Source of the DNA: Lytechinus variegatus
Lineage: Eukaryota; Echinodermata; Echinoidea; Temnopleuroida; Toxopneustidae
DNA: 64,000 bases
Direction: 5' to 3'
Assembly (NCBI RefSeq): GCF_018143015.1
Contig: NC_054743.1
Span: 24,737,934-24,801,933, forward strand
Positions 59,339-64,000 of this stretch are shown here, in pieces. Each line of letters opens with the position of its first letter. Within the stretch, counting starts at the first letter, position 1. The notes beneath the pieces were generated by a model. It made no database searches and was not told the DNA's origin. It was given only the letters and a program-made list of their open reading frames with translations. The position numbers and the translations under genes are program-made.

Positions 59339-59345
59339 CACCACC
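59307..59345 (+). repeat. poly(C) tract, about 30 bp
   Basis: An almost uninterrupted run of C followed by CCACCACCCCC. The complementary strand is a strong G-quadruplex candidate. Length in the assembly may be inexact. Confidence 0.9.
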
Positions 59346-59574
59346 CCCTCACCGCCAAAAAATTGCAGGAGTGAAAGTTTTGCTTCACAAAACAATTATA
59401 TGGCACATCCTGCTCGGTATGCAAATGACGGGAATGATGCCATCATCTTTTTTTTTAAGTTTTATTCCTACCGATGATCATGAGGAATTACCATTATTTA
59501 GCATCATCAAATTTCATTAAAAATTTTTTCATTACATTATCTTTTGGGGGGATCCACGCTCTACAAGGGTTAAT

Positions 59575-59900
59575 TGACAGTTCGTCTAATGCCAACTCCC
59601 CTCATATCATTTGGTCTACCATCAGTTCGTCCAATCACCACATGGTCTACATTCATTTAGTCTTATGCCATTCCGTCTAATGACCAGTTGGTCCAATAGC
59701 CATTTAGTCCATATACCATTTGGTCTAATTGGACTAAGTGTTAAATTGTGCAAAATAAAATGGATAGACCAACAGTACTGTTTAGAAGACGAAATGATCA
59801 AAGACGAAATGGTGATTAGACGAAGTGATGATTGGACAAAATTGTTGTTAGACGAAATGTTAATGGACAGAATGGCATTAGACTAAACGAAAGTAGGCCA
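59575..59900. repeat. inverted array of short GTCTAAT/GTCCAAT words
   Basis: The left half iterates CGTCTAATGCCA, GGTCTACCAT, CGTCCAATCACC, GGTCCAATAGCCATTT and GGTCTAATTGG at 12-20 bp spacing. The right half carries the inverse words (GACGAAATGGTGATTAGACG, GATTGGAC, AATGGCATTAGAC). The whole is a large imperfect palindrome built of short reiterations. Probably a foldback element; no TSD was found. Confidence 0.6.
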
Positions 59901-60109
59901 TGTGGTGAGATGCAGAGGCGAATTGGCCGTTTAATTACCTCCACAAGTAGTGCATTTTTAATTAAAGTGGATCCTCTCATTACCATACATGTATTTTGGT
60001 ATTATTTTGTAATTATAAATTTTTGCTATTTCACAATATTTACAATTCATTTTTAGTTGATTTTCATCACATTTTATTTATGTATCTATGTTCTGATGTA
60101 CATGATGGA

Positions 60110-60222
60110 CAGTAGCGGACCGTGACCCGGAGGAGACAAAGCATTGGAGGGGCACTGTATTGTTTGTGAACATACTGTGCCCCTCTAATGCTTTGTCTCC
60201 TGCGGGTCACGGTCCGCCACTG
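60110..60222. mobile_element. 113-bp hAT-type hairpin MITE, perfect TSD (copy 1)
   Basis: The TSD ATGATGGA is at 60102-60109 and 60223-60230. The ends CAGTAGCGGACCGTGACCC and GGGTCACGGTCCGCCACTG are inverse with one or two mismatches, and most of the element pairs with itself. A second copy is at 61635-61752. Confidence 0.9.
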
Positions 60223-61025
60223 ATGATGGAAATAAAATAACCTTGAATGTTGAATCTCGAAGCTTGAACACTGCGATTCACTCTGATGAGTCAAGTTGGT
60301 CCTTACATTGTCAAATCTGTAAAACTAGAAATATCTTATACTTCAAACAATGAGTATTTTTGGTTCTTATTTTTTTTATTTAATTGTTTTTTTTTGGGGG
60401 GCGGGAGTCGTGTTAATTGTTCATGGTCATGATACTGTATATACTATCATTGTTGTCGCTCTTTTTTTACGTCAGTTATTAATGGGCTGGGTGCATAATA
60501 AAATTGCCATCATTGATTCTTCCGTTTGAAATTGATAGGGTCACGTGTGGGTCATAATCTAATGAACCAATTTCTTGCTAACCCCAACCATGGATGTACG
60601 ACTAGACCTGGTGTGGCCGTTTTGCTGTGTCATTCCACCAAGTCAATTTCCATATAGACTGAATATAATTGTATGGTGTTGTTTAAATCCCTATTACTTG
60701 TATTACGCAATAGATTCCAACATAATCTTTGTTATGCCATGTCTTCATGAAATTTATCCCTGCGATGTTATTAGATAGGCTATAACTTGCCTACGATTAA
60801 ACAATAAAATGTCTAGACCTCTTTTACAGATGATAAAATGTACCATAACTACCATAATAAAGACATGAGTTGCATTAATCAAAGGGTACTAATTATAGAC
60901 TCATTCAATCTTTCTACCCCCCCCCCTTCTCTCTCTCTCTCTCTCCCACGTCGGTCAATTGTTTTCTCATATAGTGGGAGACTAAAATTGCTTATTTGTA
61001 TTTTCGAAAACAAATATGCTCTTGG

Positions 61026-61285
61026 CCAGTGGCGTAATCAACTAAAAAAAGTCAGGGGGTTAGAAATGGTCAATCATGTAATATTTATTTTTTTTTATTG
61101 CGAGCGAGCAAACTATTTCGACACTTTTGTTACAAAAGTCCAATTTGTTACTAATATACATTCAGAAAATAATATATTTCAACCTTCTTTATCCTTTTCT
61201 TTCCTTGTTTATCCAATTTCTTTTTTTTTCTTGTTCGTGAAAATTTGGTGGGCAAGAGCCCCCAAGCCCCCGTATGCCAGTGCTC
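61026..61285 (-). mobile_element. family D element (copy 7)
   Basis: CAGTGGCGTAATCAAC at the left and GCCCCCAAGCCCCCGTATGCCAGTG at the right are inverse-type hAT-like ends. The interior has ATTGCGAGCGAGCAAAC and a poly(T)/pyrimidine block, as in copies 5 and 6. Confidence 0.6.
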
Positions 61286-61634
61286 TTGGCCCCAACCACA
61301 AGCATTGGCTTTAAAAGTTTTCATAATCCTTTCTACTGTATTTTGCTATATGCTATATTTTCATATTTCAGTGGTTGAGTAAATTGGCAAAATTTGAATT
61401 AAAACAGAAAGTGATTTTTTTTACAGAGTCAAACTGATCGAACTCCAAAAGGGCATATAATGAATGAGATTATAAGACCACTAAGAGGGCGATCTTTTGT
61501 AGATGTATGCAAAATTAAAGAAATATTTTTTTTTCATAATCAAGGCTATATTGTATATAGAAAAAAAACCTGAGCACATATCCCCCTCCCCTCGTCGCAC
61601 ATACGCAGTGGCGTATGCAGGAGGTAGTTACAGG

Positions 61635-61752
61635 CAGTAGCGGACCGTGACCCGGAGGAGACAAAGCATGGTGGGGGGCACTGCATTGTCTGTGAACAAT
61701 GATGTGCCCGCCCCCCCATGCTTTGTCACCTCCGGGTCACGGTCCGCCACTG
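61635..61752. mobile_element. 118-bp hAT-type hairpin MITE, perfect TSD (copy 2)
   Basis: The TSD GTTACAGG is at 61627-61634 and 61753-61760. The ends match copy 1 (CAGTAGCGGACCGTGACCC). The centre differs by a G/C-run change. It is 1.4 kb from copy 1. Confidence 0.9.
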
Positions 61753-62124
61753 GTTACAGGTGTTCAACCCCCCCCCCCTTGAAAAAATGTTGAAGACCTT
61801 TTTTTTTGGTTATCACTCACTTCTTTGAATTCAGCTTGAACCCCCCCCTCCCTTAAAAAACTGCACTGGGTTAAGTATTAAAGAGGAACTGAAGTATATG
61901 AAAACATTTAATCACACCTCATTAAAAGACAGCTAAATGATGAAACTAAGACTTACTAATTAAGAGATCGAGAAAACAGGATTTATAAGGAGGAGCTGAG
62001 ACTAGTGAGAGGACCAATGATTGTTTGCTGGTAGTATAAGCTAAAGCTAGCAAAATAGCTGAGCTGAGAGCTAGCTATAGAGCTAGCTAGCTAAGTGAGA
62101 TGATCTGAGAAGAAAACTTGAAAA

Positions 62125-62193
62125 ATGGCGTCATCTTCATCCGCCACGGGCTCGGGGCAACCCGAGGCGGCTTTCTCAAATTTTATGACTGAG
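62125..62193 (+). CDS. candidate first coding exon (23 codons)
   Basis: ATG in a purine-rich context (GAAAAATGG), 23 open codons (MASSSSATGSGQPEAAFSNF, then MTE) and a donor GAG|GTAACT. Codon composition is GC-rich compared with the flanks. A following exon was not found in the remaining 1.8 kb, so the gene would continue outside the window. Family not recognised. Confidence 0.35.
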
Positions 62194-62771
62194 GTAACTA
62201 TTTTCTACCATGAAATTAATTTTGATCTTTAAAGTGTTCTTATTTGTGAAAGAAAAATGAAATCCTGTCCAGGAAATGTACGTATTTAAGGTATAAACTA
62301 TGTTGACTTCGGTCGTTATTTTTCTGTGTTGTCCCACGTATTCACTTTTATGAGGTGCGATGAAAGGAACTTGTGTAGTGTGTGGCTGTAGTGTTACTCC
62401 GTGTTCGCTCACTAACTAACACTGTAACAAAAATACATGTACCGTACATCTGTTATCCTTAATATCTGTTAATACTACTTAGTAATCCTAAGTTGTGAAA
62501 TTTGTCACCTCTCTGCTCATGTGTGTCGGTATGTGTGCACTCGTTGTGTACAAGAAAATGGGAGTGGAATTAAAAATAAAGAAGTCACCAGCATGCAGCA
62601 CTCACTCTAGGCGACACCGTAATACTTACCCGTGTTAAGAAACTGGGACTCCACTCACGCGCATTTGGGCCGCCCTAGCTTAGAACTAAGCTTTCTTTCC
62701 GTAAAAAAAAATTATTATTATGATTAAATAAATATTAATTAATACATGAATACTGTTAAATCGGTACTCAC

Positions 62772-62844
62772 CGGTTCTCTTCTTGAATTTTCTGCCAATT
62801 TCCCACGCTGCTGGCTGCAATTCCGCGGTAAATTTCGTCGCCAT
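62772..62844 (-). CDS. candidate first coding exon on the minus strand (24 codons)
   Basis: On the minus strand an ATGG start (62844) is followed by 24 open codons (MATKFTAELQPAAWEIGRKF, then KKRT) and the strong donor G|GTGAGT. The GC content is above background. It points toward the plus-strand candidate at 62125, so at most one may be real, or the genes overlap through introns. Family not recognised. Confidence 0.3.
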
Positions 62845-62993
62845 AGAGAGCTGTTCATGCAACGTTATTTATAAATGGAGCGCCCTTTACGAGAGTTGTT
62901 AATGCCGCGGAGAAATCGTTAGGCATTTTGGCCTGTGTTCAAGGCGTAGCTGTTCTATTTTTTTTTATAAAATTATGTGTGAGATCGAAATCT

Positions 62994-63038
62994 CAGCGAG
63001 TAAACACTCTTCCAATATGGAAGAGTGTATACTCGCTG
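62994..63038. repeat. hairpin with 20-bp arms (19 of 20 paired)
   Basis: CAGCGAGTAAACACTCTTCC and GGAAGAGTGTATACTCGCTG, separated by AATAT. Confidence 0.8.
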
Positions 63039-63078
63039 TGATATGATCCCGATAGGGAGGCGCAACACCCCCACCCAC

Positions 63079-63372
63079 ATGGGCGCAAACCCCAGGGCCG
63101 GGGGACATGTCCCCTCACCCAAAATAGTAGGGGGCACATTATGAAATGTCCCCCTACTATTTTTGGTCATGTCGTTCAAATTCGAAATGTATTTTGGAAG
63201 AGACGATCTTACTTTTGGCATGCCCCCTTTTTTTTGCTTGTTTGCTTGTCAAATTTCTTTTGGTCAAGATGACCTTCTTTAGAGGGTGATAAACCTTCTT
63301 TTTTTGTTTGTTTTTTGCTTGTCAAATTTTCCAGCCCCTGGTCCCCCTACCTTTGGGGAGAGATTTCCGCCC
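63079..63372. mobile_element. G/C-tipped non-autonomous element, GGGCGCAAA / TTTCCGCCC ends
   Basis: Inverse ends, two inverted copies of AAAATAGTAGGGGG (63120-63165), and two TTTGCTTGTCAAATTT blocks shared with the elements at 14862 and 44475. Confidence 0.5.
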
Positions 63373-63490
63373 TTGCAAGTAGACATATACTCTTGATATT
63401 GTTTGCGAATCTGCACGGGCGTCGATCGAGGGCTGGGGATGAGGAAAAGCGGTGAGACGAGAAAAAAAATAGAACTTAGAAGGGGAAAGG

Positions 63491-63690
63491 CGACAGAAAA
63501 AAAGTGAACGAAAGAAAAATTAATGGAAAATAAAAGGGAAGAGTAAATAGGGAGAAATGTGATGGGTAAAATAAATTATGGAAAAGAGGACAGAAAAAAA
63601 GTGAACGAAAGAAAAATTAATGGAAAATAAAAGGGAGGAGAAAATAGGAGAAATGTGATGGGTAAACAAAATTATGGGGAAAGATTCTGG
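63491..63690 (+). repeat. 99-bp tandem duplication
   Basis: A block beginning GACAGAAAAAAAGTGAACGA occurs at 63491 and again at about 63590, with few differences over the full unit. Confidence 0.85.
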
Positions 63691-63829
63691 ACGCACTATT
63701 CATGTTTTATCATGAAAAGGATAAGTTATTTATCCGCGAGCAGACACTTTTTGATATTGTGATCTGAAACTGGATAATGATTTAAATAGAGAACAATCTG
63801 CGTATCTGAATTAACGTGTGTTTTAGATT

Positions 63830-64000
63830 TCGACCTAGAATTTGGGTATTCTAAGTAACTTTCTTATCATGAAAATCAATAAAGAGAGCGCAAAGCGCGA
63901 GCTAAAAATATATGATATAACAAAGGGTGAATTTAAGCTCTGTAATGCAAACACTTTGTGGGAAAATTGTGAATTGTGATGGATCACAGTTAAAAAAGAG
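63830..64000 (-). mobile_element. fragment of the GCGCTTCGCGCTC-containing element family
   Basis: GAGAGCGCAAAGCGCGAGCTAAAAATATATGA near 63885 is the reverse complement of the units found at 31889-33292 and 40377-41988. The copy runs off the window. Confidence 0.5.

Noticed and set aside
59296..59520. Proline-rich ORF over the poly(C) tract
   Set aside because: Homopolymer translation with no supporting features.

Overview
This is animal nuclear DNA, most likely from an echinoderm and probably a sea urchin. The evidence is the AT-rich intergenic sequence, GT-AG introns, intronless rhodopsin-type GPCR and Ig-receptor genes, two tRNA-derived SINE families with (ATT)n tails, CR1/L2-like LINE tails, and many G- or C-tipped non-autonomous DNA transposons, several carrying the motif GCTCGCGCTTCGCGCTCGC. 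The species assignment is inference. No prokaryotic, organellar or viral gene was seen.

Genes: (1) 1993-3684 (-) is an intronless type I membrane protein with three Ig domains and a proline-rich, SH3-ligand-like tail. (2) 4160-8318 (+) is a multi-exon Cys-rich gene or old transposon-derived gene, broken by an apparent one-base frameshift and a TGA. (3) 24169-27561 (+) is a five-exon SAM-dependent methyltransferase that resembles juvenile-hormone-acid methyltransferases; all exons join in frame to 286 aa. (4) 30309-31346 (-) is an intronless class A GPCR with degenerate DRY, CWxP and NPxxY motifs. (5) 49559-51490 (+) is a second intronless three-Ig receptor, related to gene 1 in its ectodomain, whose tail ends in an ITIM and an ITSM-like motif. 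A few isolated candidate exons lie at 57.7, 58.6, 62.1 and 62.8 kb.

Most of the rest is mobile DNA. Several families can be defined from the sequence because terminal inverted repeats (TIRs) and target-site duplications (TSDs) are visible: hAT-like elements with perfect 8-bp TSDs (33.7, 39.0, 55.0, 60.1 and 61.6 kb), TTAA-flanked 600-bp palindromes (16.2 and 22.7 kb), a TA-flanked mariner-like MITE (45.7 kb), foldback MITEs, and a 1.6-kb element with roughly 110-bp internal periodicity (40.4-42.0 kb). Nested insertions give a relative age order. One SINE (41.3 kb, with a 12-bp TSD) starts with a sequence that closely resembles the 5' Alu domain of SRP (7SL) RNA; an older relative lies in intron 4 of the methyltransferase.

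The most interesting biology is the pair of Ig receptors, about 46 kb apart and divergently oriented. They have the same ectodomain plan but different cytoplasmic signalling tails: one inhibitory-looking (ITIM/ITSM), one SH3-docking. This resembles paired immune receptors of vertebrates. Functional pairing is inference.
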